A DNA stretch of 64,000 nucleotides from Eunapius fragilis (GCA_963681505.1 OY811993.1:186001-250000), one strand, 5' to 3'; counted from the first letter of the stretch, positions 45,066 through 57,930 are shown. Program-made: numbers and translations. Notes: a model not told the origin generated them from the sequence alone.

Positions 45066-45665
45066 ACAGCAAAACAGGTCTGGCAGCCTATCAAAAATGT
45101 AGTGGACAGAGAAGGAAAATTCAATGACATTGGGGAGCAGTGTGCGCATAGTCCCGTCCCCAGACCCAGATTCCCAACAGCTGCGGGTGAATTACATCAC
45201 CGCTACGTGGAAAGTGGGTCTGGGAAATAAGAACGACGCACTTGTTCCGAGCGTCCCTCAATGTTTATGTCCACAAATAGTACGGCAGTCTAAATTTAGA
45301 ACTAATCTCGCGCAATTGGAAAGCAATAAGCGCTATCATTTCCGCATGACATAACTACGCGTGTTATGTAATATGTGTAAGATCTCAAGAACAATTATCT
45401 GAGTGTATAGCAACTTTTTTAATCACTCATGTACAATTCTTTATACCTTATAAGAGGTTGCTCCTGATCTCAATTACCATTCAGGTAGTGGAATAGGCAG
45501 CCACGAATGATATGGCTCATGGAGCCCCAGTGTCTACATAGTTTATACATAAGCAGCGTCAGCTGGTTGGTGCAATGGATATGATCTACAGATGCCCCAG
45601 TGAATATATATATATATATTTATATATATAATGCAGCTGCATCTGTATATTGGCCTGTGTACGTC
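45066..45665. other. No gene seen; short TA repeat
   Basis: A TA-rich tract at 45600-45631; otherwise unremarkable. Confidence 0.4.
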
Positions 45666-45669
45666 AAGG

Positions 45670-45945
45670 CAAACTACATGCACCTAATATACTATGCTTC
45701 CTCTACTGCCAAACAATTCGTCGTACGCGTATGGCAGCACTGAATATATTAGCGATTTCCGTATCCAGTTGGCAACTGAACTGACGAAAACATCTTTTCC
45801 TTGCATAAAGGACTAAAGGTCTTAATTGGCTCTATTTGTTGCGGACGTGGGTCAGCAAATCCTAGCCTTTGAACCGCGCGCATAACTACCTCCTGCGTAT
45901 CTTGCTCGCACATTCCCACATCGATGTCTAATTGAGGCACACCTT
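45670..45945 (-). pseudogene. RecQ-like helicase N-terminal fragment
   Basis: From 45940 downward: 'AVQRLGFADPRPQQIEPIKT' (motif 0) and the Walker A region 'VQLPTGYGNR'. One base is missing after GGAAA; one frame over, the sequence continues 'SLIYSVLPYAYDELFGSRGS', the expected helix after GYGKS. The fragment ends near 45670. It supplies exactly the motifs absent from the pseudogene at 17.85-19.3 kb, but is 26 kb away and is better seen as another family member than as its missing part. Confidence 0.78.
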
Positions 45946-45949
45946 CGAC

Positions 45950-47400
45950 TTGAAATCAGGTGCTAATCAGCAACTTGCATGTCTTATTAAGGTTACGTCA
46001 GTGTCATTACGTATGTACACATCTGTCTCAATGTTTTGGTACGTGTCTCGGAGTAGCGTTATTGGCGTGAAATAAACGAGAAATGTACAATTACTTTGCA
46101 CAGCTGTATCTCCATAACGGATCAAGTAAAAATTAACGAACAGGGCAAATCGATAGGCACAGGACCCCTCTGCGTATAAACCGAGTTAGAAGTTAATCAG
46201 TTGAGATGTCCTGCCGAAAGATATGGCCAGTTTGAACCCCAAGGGGTATCGGACGTTGCAACATTGGCACGAAGCTAATGCAAGACCCGAAAATCTATTT
46301 TACCTTATACGAAGGACAAGATAAATTGACCAATCGTCGCGTGGTACCTCGCTCCACAAAGAATGGTGCATTGGATTCTCGTGCCGCAGTTAGCTAGCTC
46401 GTTACTACACACCCGTTATACCTGTATTCATAATGTACGCGCAGTCAAATGGATGCAATGGAAATGCAAGGACTAATATTAATGGTACAATATGTGTTTC
46501 TCTCAAAATGGCTCTATTTTTATGGTTGTGTTCTCAGACAGGGCCGGTTTATTGTGTTCTCTGTGAGAGGTACGCTACAGTTAAGTTCTAAATATGATAT
46601 GGAACTGCAGCTAGCTTTGAAGTGAGTTCTAATTATTGCGCGCCGTTTCAAACGCCTCTTTCTATACGAACAATACAAGCCTAGTGCTATTCACAGTTAA
46701 TGACAAAATATAAATTACATGTAAAGTGCATGTGAAAGTAAGAGTGTGGTGGTGATGTGTGAGAGCAGAGTGGATGAAGGGTTACGGTTGGTGGTGGGAT
46801 GTTTACAAAGGTGATCTCATCCATGCACCTACACAACCTGTGTATGGGATGTTGGGGGTAATTGGATTTTAGGTTGTGTGTGATGGTAGGTGTGCATGGA
46901 CTTTGGGGTCAGCTTAGGTGGGGTATGTGGAAGGTTAGTGTGTTGTAGGTGTGGGTGAAGTGTTGATTAGGGGGTGGTCTAAATGAGTGTTGGTGATTGC
47001 AAAGTGATATACATGTATTATATGACATGTGTGCAGATAGGAGTGGTCTGAGTACCTTGTACTATGTTTCTTCACTTGTCCAAATTACAGTTGATGCATA
47101 CATGTGATGTAGTGAACGATGTGTAAGTATAATGTGCAATGATGGGAGGTGGTCTTGGTGAGTTGACTTATCATGCCTACGGAGGATTCAAATGTATATA
47201 CCATACACATGTATATACGTGTGGTGGGGTGTTTGCATTGAATGTAGTATGGATGATATGAGTGTTGTATGGGATGATTGGTATGGAGTACATTGATGGC
47301 ACCGCAACATTTAGCTGAATTTTGAGTATCATGTACATGTACATCTATTTCTGATTGTAGGACAATCTAGTCATGTTCCTGGAGACCAGAGCCATCATTG
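45950..47400. other. No gene seen
   Basis: 46740-47340 is GT/GA-rich on the plus strand with many ATG/TGT words. No exon or element recognised. Confidence 0.4.
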
Positions 47401-47405
47401 CTTCA

Positions 47406-48248
47406 AATATTTGATACACCACTTTTGACAGCTCTACGTGGTGTGACCACCCCCTGAGAATGGCTTGACCGGAAGTGGGCGTTACCGTCACGTGAGCCGT
47501 AGTCTTAACACAGAATTGCTAAGACAATCCACTTATATTGACCTATCTCAGGTACACTTGATATTTGATACACCACTTTTGACAGCTCTACGTGGTGTGA
47601 CCACCCACTGAGAATGGCGTGACCGGAAGTGGGCGTTACCGTCACGTGAGCCATAGTCTTAACACAGAATTGTTAAGACAATGCACTTATATTGACCTAT
47701 CTCAGGTACACTTGATATTTGATATACCACTTTTGATAGCTCTACTTGGTGTGACCACCCCCTGAGAATGGCGTGACCGGAAGTGGGCGTTACCGTCACG
47801 TGAGTCATAGTCTTAATCCAGAATTGTTAAGACAATCCACTTATATTGACCTATCTCAGGTACACTTGATATTTGATACACCACTTTTGACAGCTCTACG
47901 TGGTGTAACCACCCCCTGAGAATGGCGTGACCGGAAGTGGGTGTTACCGTCACGTGAGCCATAGTCTTAACACAGAATTGTTAAGACAATCCACTTATAT
48001 TGACCTATCTCAGGTACACTTGATATTTGATATACCACTTTTGACAGCTCTACTTGGTGTGACCACCCCCTGAGAATGGCGTGACCGGAAGTGGGCGTTA
48101 CCGTCACGTGAGCCATAGTCTTAACACAGAATTGCTAAGACGATCCACTTATATTGACCTATCTCAGGTACACTTGATATTTGATACACCACTTTGGACC
48201 ACCCCCTGAGAATGGCGTGACCGGAAGTGGGCGTTGCCGTCACAGTGT
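47406..48248 (+). repeat. 154-bp tandem array with ETS and E-box motifs
   Basis: Unit starts (ATATTTGATACACCAC or variant) at 47406, 47561, 47715, 47869 and 48023, with a shortened sixth copy from 48177. Every unit, including the short one, keeps ACCGGAAGTGGGCGTT; the five full units also keep GTCACGTGA. ACCGGAAGTG is an ideal ETS/GABP-type site and TCACGTGA an ideal bHLH E-box. Units differ by only a few substitutions. Confidence 0.95.
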
Positions 48249-50147
48249 TCCACAGTTTCTGATGTTTCCCACTAATGCTAAGTAAATGTTAAAGAAAAAT
48301 TTTTCACACTCTTCCTTTGTTCCTTCCCAGCCTTTTTTGCATTAGTTTGTACGCCTTTATTACGTCCATATTTTGCTTTCGAACAGTATGGCTGCCACTT
48401 GATCCTCGTTGAGTTGGAAAAGGGATGATGATTTACTCGTTTAAACACGCGTGCTTCACACAAGTGATCGTTGGAATCTATTCGACATGCACCTGGATTA
48501 CCAAGTTGTGTTAGTAACAAAATCTCTCGCAAGATAGCTTCAATCAGTGCTCGCTGATATTCGATTGTTCATACGTGTAACTATATCGGGGGCGGGGCAG
48601 GTAAGCACCTCAATTCGTGGCTCTGCACGAGCCGCGTACGGTTGCATGCTGTGGTTGCCAAAACTTGTACAATGTACATTTATAATCACGTCCTCCATGC
48701 AGCTAATGTACATGTCTTGGTGCCATCATTGGTGTTGTTCGTGTAACGTTAAATAACATGCACTGGCGGTAATTCTTTATCACCTCGGAACTAGCAGCGG
48801 ATCAGGAATATGCCTATATACACGTGCAGATGCATTCTTTAATGGCAGAGCTCCGTCTATTTGCTGTGATATTAGTGCTGACATTGGTCCATAACAATAC
48901 ATATGCGAAGCTACCCTGCATGGTGGTCACAATCAGTACAAAAGTTATCAGTATAACGTTATTCGTCTCTTGAACTCAAACTAAATTCCGGTACTCAATA
49001 CGTGTGATCAGTAGACTAAAACTTCGATCCCTTTCTAATACACAAGCTTATTGCGTCAAAAAGATTATGCTTAATCATAGTACGGTCTGTATAAAAACAT
49101 AGGATTACGCGTGGATCACAATATTCATGCATACATGCAGTTTGAGTCAAATCAGAAGAGTAAAATGATTTGCAGTTGCCTCGTTCGATACATCCTTCTG
49201 TTACAAGTCTTACTAGAAGATGCACAGCTGAATACATATATATAGTGAATACATGCTACACGTAAAATAGATAGGATATATATGCATAGGACTGATATAT
49301 GCATGCACCTGCATGCCCATCGGTAGTTTGGTAACCCAAACTCTAAAGTCTTCAACACCAGTATATTGCTTATAATAACAAGTACTCCTGAGAAAAGTCA
49401 GCTATAGACTATAGCTACGATAATAAATAATATATAGCTATACGCATGTAGCAATATACTGATGAATACACGCATGCTGATGGAATGATTTTAAAATTGG
49501 TATACAATGTAATAGCAAAGTCTTACTTTTTATCCCTTTGGTAGCAAGGGCATATTTATATACTACATATCACAGTCCAATGTCCATGATAGCAGGACCT
49601 ACATGTAAATGGATGTACAATAATAACTCCATTCTGCACGTTCTTGAAAATGGCGCAATGAGTTAGTAGGAGGAAGCATAAACTAATTATAGGAAGTACA
49701 TGTAGTACAACTCTTCAAATCTCAACAGCACTACACGAACTTTTGCCAGTGCATCCCACAGGTCATATCAGTGCTATGTGTGCACATTTTTGATGTGGGA
49801 GAAACTAACGCAAGTAGTTATCAGCAATTGACAGTTTGTGGAGCAAATCATATACATGAACAGTACTTGAGCTAGTGGCTTGCAAACAATATTTGATACA
49901 TGTAATGTACATGCACAAAGTATGCCATGTGCATAATTATATCATTATTATACAGATCTGGCACTCAAAGAGTTATATGCAGTGTACATGATGCACTACG
50001 TCAACTGCTTATGCCTTTTGTGCATGCTGGCATGAATAATGATGCATGTATGCATGCATGCGTATAAGACACATGCAGGTAACAAGCACAAATAATTATA
50101 AAAATCACTATTGTGACAAATACAGACTACTACAGTTGTTCAAAACT
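48249..50147. other. No gene seen up to the assembly gap
   Basis: AT-rich, with many TACATG/CATGCA words. A minus-strand open frame at 48278-48532 ('HLCEARVFKRVNHHPFSNST') has no recognised family. Confidence 0.4.
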
Positions 50148-50347
50148 NNNNNNNNNNNNNNNNNNNNNNNNNNNNNNNNNNNNNNNNNNNNNNNNNNNNN
50201 NNNNNNNNNNNNNNNNNNNNNNNNNNNNNNNNNNNNNNNNNNNNNNNNNNNNNNNNNNNNNNNNNNNNNNNNNNNNNNNNNNNNNNNNNNNNNNNNNNNN
50301 NNNNNNNNNNNNNNNNNNNNNNNNNNNNNNNNNNNNNNNNNNNNNNN
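50148..50347. other. Assembly gap, 200 N
   Basis: Exactly 200 N, a conventional placeholder, so the true distance is unknown. Open frames reported across it are meaningless. Confidence 0.99.
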
Positions 50348-50426
50348 AGCCTATGCTGGATCCGGGGCTGTCTTTCACGTTCAGGGGCAAGACGCAAAAG
50401 CTGTATGTCAAGAAATATCGAGTTTA

Positions 50427-50757
50427 TTAGGGGGCTTGTCTAAACTATGTTTGGAAAAATTAGCGTCATTGTGACGTTAACATATTAACCCCCCCCCCCC
50501 CCCCCCCCTCTTAGCGTCATAGCGTTTTTGTTAGATTAGTAGCATGAAACATTACTCAATGTGCAGTGTAGTCTGAATAGACGTAACTGCTGCAACTGGA
50601 GTCGTCGCTGCAGCTAACTAGATGTTCCGTATTATAAAACAATACTTGCGGACAATAAAATTTTTCTTAACGTCACAGCCCCCCCCCCCCCCCCCCCCCC
50701 CCCTAACGTCACAATGACGCTAATTTTTCCAAATATAGTTTGGACAAGCCCCCCTAA
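50427..50757. mobile_element. MITE with ~53-bp inverted ends and internal poly-C runs
   Basis: TTAGGGGGCTTGTCTAAACT at 50427 is mirrored by AGTTTGGACAAGCCCCCCTAA ending at 50757. The arms also share GGAAAAATTAGCGTCATTGT / ACAATGACGCTAATTTTTCC. Each arm ends in TAACGTC..., next to poly-C runs (50490-50508, 50679-50703). If the target duplication is TA, the element is 50430-50754. No coding capacity. Confidence 0.85.
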
Positions 50758-50759
50758 TA

Positions 50760-53700
50760 TTATCGTTTTTGTGTCGTGACTATGTAATTTATCGGCTAGC
50801 TTTTGGCGGTTGAAATGGCGACGTTAAAGCTCTTCGATTCATCATTTAACAGTAAACGACGAAGATTACTACGTCCACTGTAATGAGGTTTGCATTACTC
50901 GTGGATTGCCGGCGTGTTGCGCTATACTGATTACTAGAGTCACTTTGGACTGAATCTCGCGAAGCTGAATTTGCGATGCTCCCGAAAGAGGCAACGGCAT
51001 GCAGCTTCAACTGATAGTAAGGTAATGGCCTGTGTTGTGTGCCAATCCAGATTACACTATGTGAGTCATGATGCTCACGCCATCCGATGCTCACGCTGCT
51101 CTGGATGAATTGGCCTACTTTTCGATATTTGCAACGTAAAAGATGCCTCGAACGCTGAGAAAGCTAGGTAAGCAACTGATGTGAAAACAAAACGTGCCGT
51201 CATTTGGTTCAATATGCCTTTAGTTCTAATAACAGCGCATGCATGGCTATGGCAGTTCGAGCGCCAATCGGACAAGCTAGGCGGTAAGCGAAACGTGCTA
51301 TCGCTAGATTCAACATGCATGTGCCTCTATTTAGGGATGGCTTCGATCTCGAACATGCTACATGTAGGTGAGCGTCTGTTTTTATAACCAAATGTGTTTT
51401 GCTTGTTTTTATGCTACTTGTCCTTAGGAGTTTATAAGCGCATTCACGGAAAATCAGTAAGTTAGCGTTGTTATTTTTATCTAGCCAGCTACTAGCTTCG
51501 AGAGCGTCATTGCTGTGTCACGTGCTACGACAGAAGTCAGTTCTCTTCCAATCTTGGTGTGTGCCTAATACTTTATGTGTAGGGATTGTTACGATTGTAA
51601 CGCACGTCATCCCATGCAATGCACTAGTTCAAGACAATCCTCATTGTGGCCATAGAAGCGCAACATGTTCATGCAGGTAAGAGCTATTCGCGACGTTACT
51701 GCATGTGTTAGTATGCTTTTCCCCCATACAGCACAAGAGTGTGGGTTTCCGAGTTAACTGAAATGACTTGCATGATCAAGTTATTTGTTGATGCTCCTGT
51801 TGTGTTTTAAAAAATAATAAACATCATTAAATGTGCGATGTTTAGCGGAGTAGGTATACTAGCTACTAAAAGGAGGGGCATGATCGTATAATATGTATAC
51901 GTATAGCTACAATGTAAGAATGGATTGAAAGACGTAATGCATACAAATGAAATACGTAAGCGGACGTACTAACTGCCGGGATCTGTATCCACATCCGTAT
52001 GCAATCAGTCCACACACGAGGATCGGAAGCCTATGACTGCCGATACCCGTACTCCTCCGAATACGGATGCACTTACGTAAGCATACAGTACCGTATTCGC
52101 ATTACCGAGTCGCTGTGACCCTTACACACACAGCAACTTTACGCACACACCGCTCGTATGTCATACATTACAGCTGTATTGTTTTTTAAGTACACTTTTG
52201 ATTTATCCATAGGAGCAGTCAAATTTAAGAATGATTCTACTGAACAATTTCACAATCCAGTGTACGACGTGACTCCTTGTTGATGCAGTGTGTCGATCGT
52301 ACCGTAGTATTTTTATTTGAGTGTAGTTAATTCTTAGTGGTACAGTTGTTAGTTGGCATGCACCACAACCTCCAAGGCTGTTCTGATATGACATTGCCAA
52401 AAACAACAGTCACTGAGGGTGCCAGCAGAAAAGATCTGCCTGTGTAACCTAGCTCATAAAGCCACATGCCACATGCATGCCTCTACACACTGTAATTTGT
52501 CAGTAGGTGTGCCTTTAAGATACCAATAAGAACTTTAATCAATAACCATACAACTGTATAAATAAGTGTGTTAACAAGGCAATAAGAATGGAGGTACAGT
52601 TTCACAATGAAAATGTTCATATAATGCTGCACAGGATTTCTCATTTCTTCATTGCCATAGTGGACGATAATCTATTGAATGAGAAAAGGAGGGTTAATGA
52701 AATGGCTCGGCATATAACATGCACATTGTCACATTGTCAATGGGTTGGTTCCCAGTGGCAGGGCAACATGTCACACACACACAAGCAACAAGCAGCCCCA
52801 ATTTGGTCCAGTTCAAACCAATGTGTCGTGCAGGAAAGAATATTCTTTCTGTCAAGTATTGAACGGAGGGGGGGGTCAACAAGATTGCAAAATGGTCACT
52901 GCTCTTCCCTTGCAGGGCTGAAGGGTTGGGGAGAAGGTTGGCGTAAGTAGGAAAACAGGAGTGTGTGCGAACATCTGGGAGAAGGTAAAAGAATGGTGGT
53001 GTGTATAGTGCAGAATGGACTCTCTATTAGGTCCTACATGCATACTCCCCACATCAGCATTGTACATGTACAATATCCCACCCCCACTTATAAAGAATTA
53101 AGCAGAATGCAGGGAATAGTGTTACACATCAGACGAGCAGGAAGGTATTTAAAGATGCAGGGTCAAACACATCGGGGACAAATACATCGGTGTGTCTATA
53201 GGCGGGTAAGCTCCACCCCCCCCCTCCCCTTTATAATAGTGAGGGGGGCAGTGCCCTATTTCTGACAAAAATGCAGGGGCAATTTTCCTCATGTCCCCCG
53301 ATGTATCCTAAGGTTTCCAATCTGAACAACCAGGGGACCTGGGTGCTGTTTTGGTCAACCCAGTTTGTCACTGGTCATGCATGGGCAGCAGGTGTCAGTA
53401 CGATGTTTTGGGTGGGCTAGTACATACGGTAACTGGCAAGCAAGCAACAAGCACACACACAAGCTGTAGAGGTGGAACACATTCAACAGCTCTCATGATA
53501 GCAAGATGCTTTATGAATGTAAACAATTTAAGCATGATTTCTACAATTTTAACCAAGTTGTTTTCTCAGACAACTGCTAACTTGACCACATTCTATTCAT
53601 TGCAATCACATTACCCTTATCATCTGATCATACAAGTAGGAGAGGGATAATGGTGGGTACATGTAGTAGTATCCGTCAAAGTCTTACTGCCTCTACACTT
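50760..53700. other. No gene supported
   Basis: Several short open frames (for example 51075-51320 minus, 52588-52950 plus) lack recognisable motifs. 51955-52085 contains TACGTAAGCGGAC..CACTTACGTA, possibly a small inverted-end element. Confidence 0.35.
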
Positions 53701-53728
53701 CCCAACCCTTCTGTATTTTGTGCCTCTA

Positions 53729-53859
53729 TATGTCCCAACCCCCTCCTCCCCTCAGAAGGGCTTAGTCCCACCCCCCTTCTCCCCTATGAAAGACAGAGAG
53801 TGGCTCACATGTTGTCTCCTGCACTAAGCCCTTCAGAGGGGAGGAGGGATTGGGACATA
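53729..53859. repeat. 131-bp hairpin (inverted repeat, 37-38-bp arms)
   Basis: Left arm 53729-53766 begins TATGTCCCAACCCCCTCCTC; right arm 53823-53859 is its near-perfect reverse complement (GAGGAGGGATTGGGACATA at its end). The 56-bp loop is unrelated. No coding capacity. Confidence 0.9.
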
Positions 53860-53974
53860 CACAAGTGCTTAGAGATGGAACTCACAACCATCCACCATCC
53901 TCAAGAGAACGCAGCTAGGTTCAGTAGAATATTTGGATGGTCACAGTAAGCTTCTCTTGGATATCATGTACTTT

Positions 53975-54137
53975 GTATCTTGGCTATCTAGAGAGAATCA
54001 TTCTTGCCCAGGGTACTAGCAGCTAGACATATTTAACCCATTCTTGCCCAGGGTACAGATCAACCCAACAGGTTACATCAGCATCAGCTAGAAAGATTCT
54101 TCCTAACATATATACACCCTAGGAAATGAGCTGGGAG

Positions 54138-54189
<52 letters not shown>

Positions 54190-54330
54190 CACACACAACT
54201 CACCTAGAGATATTTAACCCATTCTTGCCCTGGGTACAGACCAACCCAATTAACCGGTTAATCAGCATCAGCTAAAATGATTCTTCCTAAGGCTACGGCC
54301 CTGTAATGTGTACCCCAGGAAAAAGAGCTG
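53975..54330. repeat. ~200-bp tandem duplication with CA repeat
   Basis: TTTAACCCATTCTTGCCC, GGTACAGANCAACCCAA, ATCAGCATCAGCTA and GATTCTTCCTAA occur in both halves (from about 54029 and 54209), separated by an interrupted (CA)n at 54140-54197. Confidence 0.85.
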
Positions 54331-54654
54331 GGAGTATGTGGGAATGTGTGTGTGTGCGCGCGTTGCGCATATTGGGATGAGGTATCAACGGACCATTAAC
54401 TTACGCAGTCGTAGAAAACAGGTGGATACACGCCGAGTGCACGTTCGTCTATTCATGTCGATGAAAGAAATATTCCAATGTAGGCCTATTGTACCAAGGG
54501 CACATTACGAGTAGTTAGAAACGACACGCTCCTCCCACTCACACATGCACCAGCACTTACGATTAGCACTGTAAGGGCGCGCCCACATTTCATCATTGAC
54601 CTCTACGTATTTGCAAAGTAAGACCTGTCCAGCTGACATACTTCTTCCTAACTG

Positions 54655-54945
54655 GTTGTTATTTTGTTGGAAGCGGGAGTGTCGGCCACAGCTGCTGCCC
54701 AGGCCACTGAGTCTAGGAAACACCACGCCAATGACCCCAAGTGCTCAGATCTAGGATGGGTATGTGTCCCTACCGTCGTTGAAACATATGGAGCTTGGGG
54801 AAAAGAAGCCACTGCCATTATCTCCTCTGTAGCCTCTAGACTTGCCACCTCCATGTGTCGGCCAAAGTCCATCGTACTTAATGAGATCTATGGCCGACTG
54901 AATCTCCACCTGGTCAGGGCTAATGCTTACAGCTATCCTCTCTAG
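54655..54945 (+). pseudogene. LINE ORF C-terminal fragment, copy A (5'-truncated)
   Basis: 'LEAGVSATAAAQATESRKHH' to 'YGRLNLHLVRANAYSYPL', stop at 54945. It aligns residue by residue with the better copy at 60.7-61.0 kb (shared: NDPKCSDLGW, ETYGAWGKEA, RLATS, RPKS). 5' truncation is usual for LINE insertions. Confidence 0.8.
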
Positions 54946-56550
54946 GATAGCTCGTCTACTGTACTTTGTATTCAATCAAATAATTAATTTTGTTGTTGAT
55001 TCTCTTGCTCGAAAAATGAAAGTGAAAAATAATCACACTGCGTTAATGTTTGAAAACACGTTTTCAATGCACAGACGTGTATGAATGTCCGAAATTGCTG
55101 GACATGGAGCCTATAGCATCATAAGCCCATGCGGCCATGCCCACTTTCTATCACTACTTACTCTTCTAGGAAATAACTGGGGAATGGAGTGGCATGTGTA
55201 TGTGTACATGTGCAATTGGCATCCATGCCACACCTTCTACACCTAGTGAATTTACTATAACATGTAGGCACCATGACTGAATCACTCCACTGTACAGCTT
55301 CATGTATGAAGTATTACCTGCCACATGCCCATATGATGTACATGCAAGACTATAGATACATAGATACAACATCTCATTGAAAGAGTACATGAACTTTGAT
55401 GAAACACAAGCCAATGCAAAAATACGACTCAATTAGTATGATATTGTCTGGGGCCTTCACTTGGTAGTTGATCTTGAGGATGTGCTGGCCATTTGGGTGA
55501 GGGGATGGGTGACCCTTTGCTGGGAGAATGCACTCTCTTGATCTGTGTGGGTAAACATCATCTTGTCTGCAATAGAAACCAAAGTATGTCACCTTTGCAA
55601 CAGCAGCAACATCACCATGAAAAGTGTGGAGGAGGGAAAAGATCACTTCATCAGTCCCTCGCCCCCACCCCCCAAAAAAAGTGTCATCAGGCTTGTATCC
55701 TTTTTTCATCTCGTCTGTACCCCTAAAGTGGTGAGTGATGGGTGGCCTGTGAAATGTTGCTTAGGACATTTCTGTCCAAAAAGAGGCCCGACAGAGCTCT
55801 GTGGTATGTGTGCATGTGTGTGGTACACAGATGCTTTGCGCCTACAGACCAACATGTCCCTGTCAGGACATTATGACACTAATATGTGCCCATGTGTGCT
55901 TCCCTTAGTTCACATCCTGAGAGGAGTTCGTGCTCAAAATGTGATGCAATTACTTACTAAAAGAATTTACCCAAGGCAGCTATGATGAGCAGCTCACATA
56001 CCATCTCTTTACCACATCCATTTCATGATGAATCCATCGCATCAGTGTCCCTTCATCCATCTGGGGGTGTGGACTCGGATCTTCAGAGCAAAAGCCTTCT
56101 GAGTGCTACATGTGTTGGAACAAAACCATTATTAATTGGATCACGGTACAATAGTCGTAGAGCGCATGTACATGTGTCAATGCTTAAATAGCGCAATAAC
56201 AAACAATAAAGGTACGACATTATTTGTTGGCCATCACGTGCAGTTCAAACCTACCTCTTCAGCTTACTTGGGCGCAGCCACACCCACTGGCTCTAGGCTG
56301 TATCCGATCCTAGGTATTAAAGGAATTGTTCAGCGCTCAGCTGTGCACAACCACACTAGTGACAATCAATACGACCCCACAATCTTTGTAAAAGCATATA
56401 TAATGAGACTTTACATGTAACTTAAAACCTTTTATATTTTTCGGACAAAATGGAAGCTAGGACAATAATACGCACAGAAGCAAATGTGTATCATCTTACC
56501 ACTTTGATACAAGCTAGCTGTGTGTGCCTCCCCCACCCCCGCCCATCCTT
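54946..56550. other. No gene supported
   Basis: A possible minus-strand exon at 55400-55580 follows a TCTATTGCAG acceptor ('ILPAKGHPSPHPNGQHILKI'), family unknown. Other open frames at 55545-56420 are not recognised. Confidence 0.35.
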
Positions 56551-56639
56551 ATAAATGGCTCAATCCATGAATGCATGTGTATACACAATACCAGAACAGT
56601 TAAAAATAAGTGTGTGTGGGGGGGGGGGGGGTGGGTGGG

Positions 56640-56779
56640 TTGCAGCAGGCTTGCATTGTAAGGTCTGTACTGTGTGTACAGACCATCTTGGATGGTGATT
56701 GCAAATATGCATTGCTTCCCATGTTAGTCCCCAAGTCCTGACAGTTTTTGGGGTGGGCTCAGTGCCATTAACACAGGGG

Positions 56780-56821
<42 letters not shown>

Positions 56822-57480
56822 CTCAGTGACTGCATGTACATTTTGAAAGGTAGAGGCTAGTTGGGTAACATGGAGGGAACAGTGTGCCTGAAGCAGTTAG
56901 GGACAACGACAATGTTGATACCATGACAACAGGGCCAAATGGGTGAGTTGTCCACACAATGGACTGGAGATTGCCCAGGCATAATGGTAGCCATCTTGGA
57001 TGGTGAATTGGTGATTGAACAATATATGCATTGCAGACATGTTTCCCATCTTAGTCCCCCAGTCCTGACAGTTTTTGGGGTGGATTCAGTGCTATTAGCA
57101 CAGTGGCTATACACATACCCAAGACACTATGACTCTGTACAGATCACTAGAGGCTATTTGGATAACATGGAAGGAAGAATGCTCTAAAATGTCTCAGGGG
57201 TGTGCCTGGAGCAGCAAAGTTGCTACCATGACAACAGGGGTAGTGTATAGCCACATGTGCTAATGGCCCAAAGACTTGGGGGACTATTGTGGGTAACATT
57301 CTGCCATGCATAAATTTGCCTTTTGTTCAATCGCCGTCCAAGATGGCTACCATTATGCCTGGGCAGTCCCCAGTCCACTGTGTGGGCAACACACCCACAA
57401 CTTACACACAAAATTCAGTGACTGCGTGTAAAGACCACTGTACATTTTGAAAGGGGTGGAGGCTAGTTGGGTAACATGGA
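56640..57480. repeat. Block of diverged direct and inverted repeats
   Basis: GGCTAGTTGGGTAACATGGA occurs near 56857 and 57460 and in variant form near 57148. GTCCTGACAGTTTTTGGGGT recurs at about 56735 and 57060. GGACTGGAGATTGCCCAGGC at 56960 returns in inverted form near 57360. So a ~280-bp unit was duplicated twice and one part inverted. It includes a (CA)n at 56780-56820. Confidence 0.8.
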
Positions 57481-57504
57481 GTTTTGAGAGACCCAGGAAC
57501 AGTT

Positions 57505-57605
57505 TGTGACATGTGTTGTTGTCATGACAACTGGGCACATGGGTGTGTTGTTGTCATGACAACTGGGCCCACGGGTGTGTTGTTGTCATAACAACTGAGC
57601 CAAAA
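57505..57605. repeat. 32-bp minisatellite of palindromic X-box-like motifs
   Basis: GTTGTCATGACAAC at 57518-57531 and 57550-57563, and GTTGTCATAACAAC at 57582-57595. The perfect 14-bp palindrome differs from the RFX X-box (GTTGCCATGGCAAC) by one change in each half site. Confidence 0.85.
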
Positions 57606-57930
57606 CGGTACATTGTTCCCCAACACACTGGATTGGGTAGTTACAATGGGGAAGGCGATAATTAAGTCACATGCAATCAGGAATGCTATGTTTTAATTAA
57701 TGACTATCAGGCTATGTACTCTTACTGGGATCCATGGGTATAAGTTATGTTTAGCTTCCCCATGGTAGACACTACTGGAGCCATCGACTAGCTAGATTTT
57801 GTTCAAGGCCGCAATGTACTAGTACGCTTGGTTCGATATGCCTGGTTCAAGCTGGACCTAGTTCGGTTCAGCATCAAAAGGATGGTAGAGGCAATAGCTC
57901 ATTTTGCGTTATAATCCTAGCTTGCAGTGG

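Noticed and set aside
50046..50474. 142-codon frame across the N gap
   Set aside because: Most of it is undetermined sequence; the gap size is nominal.
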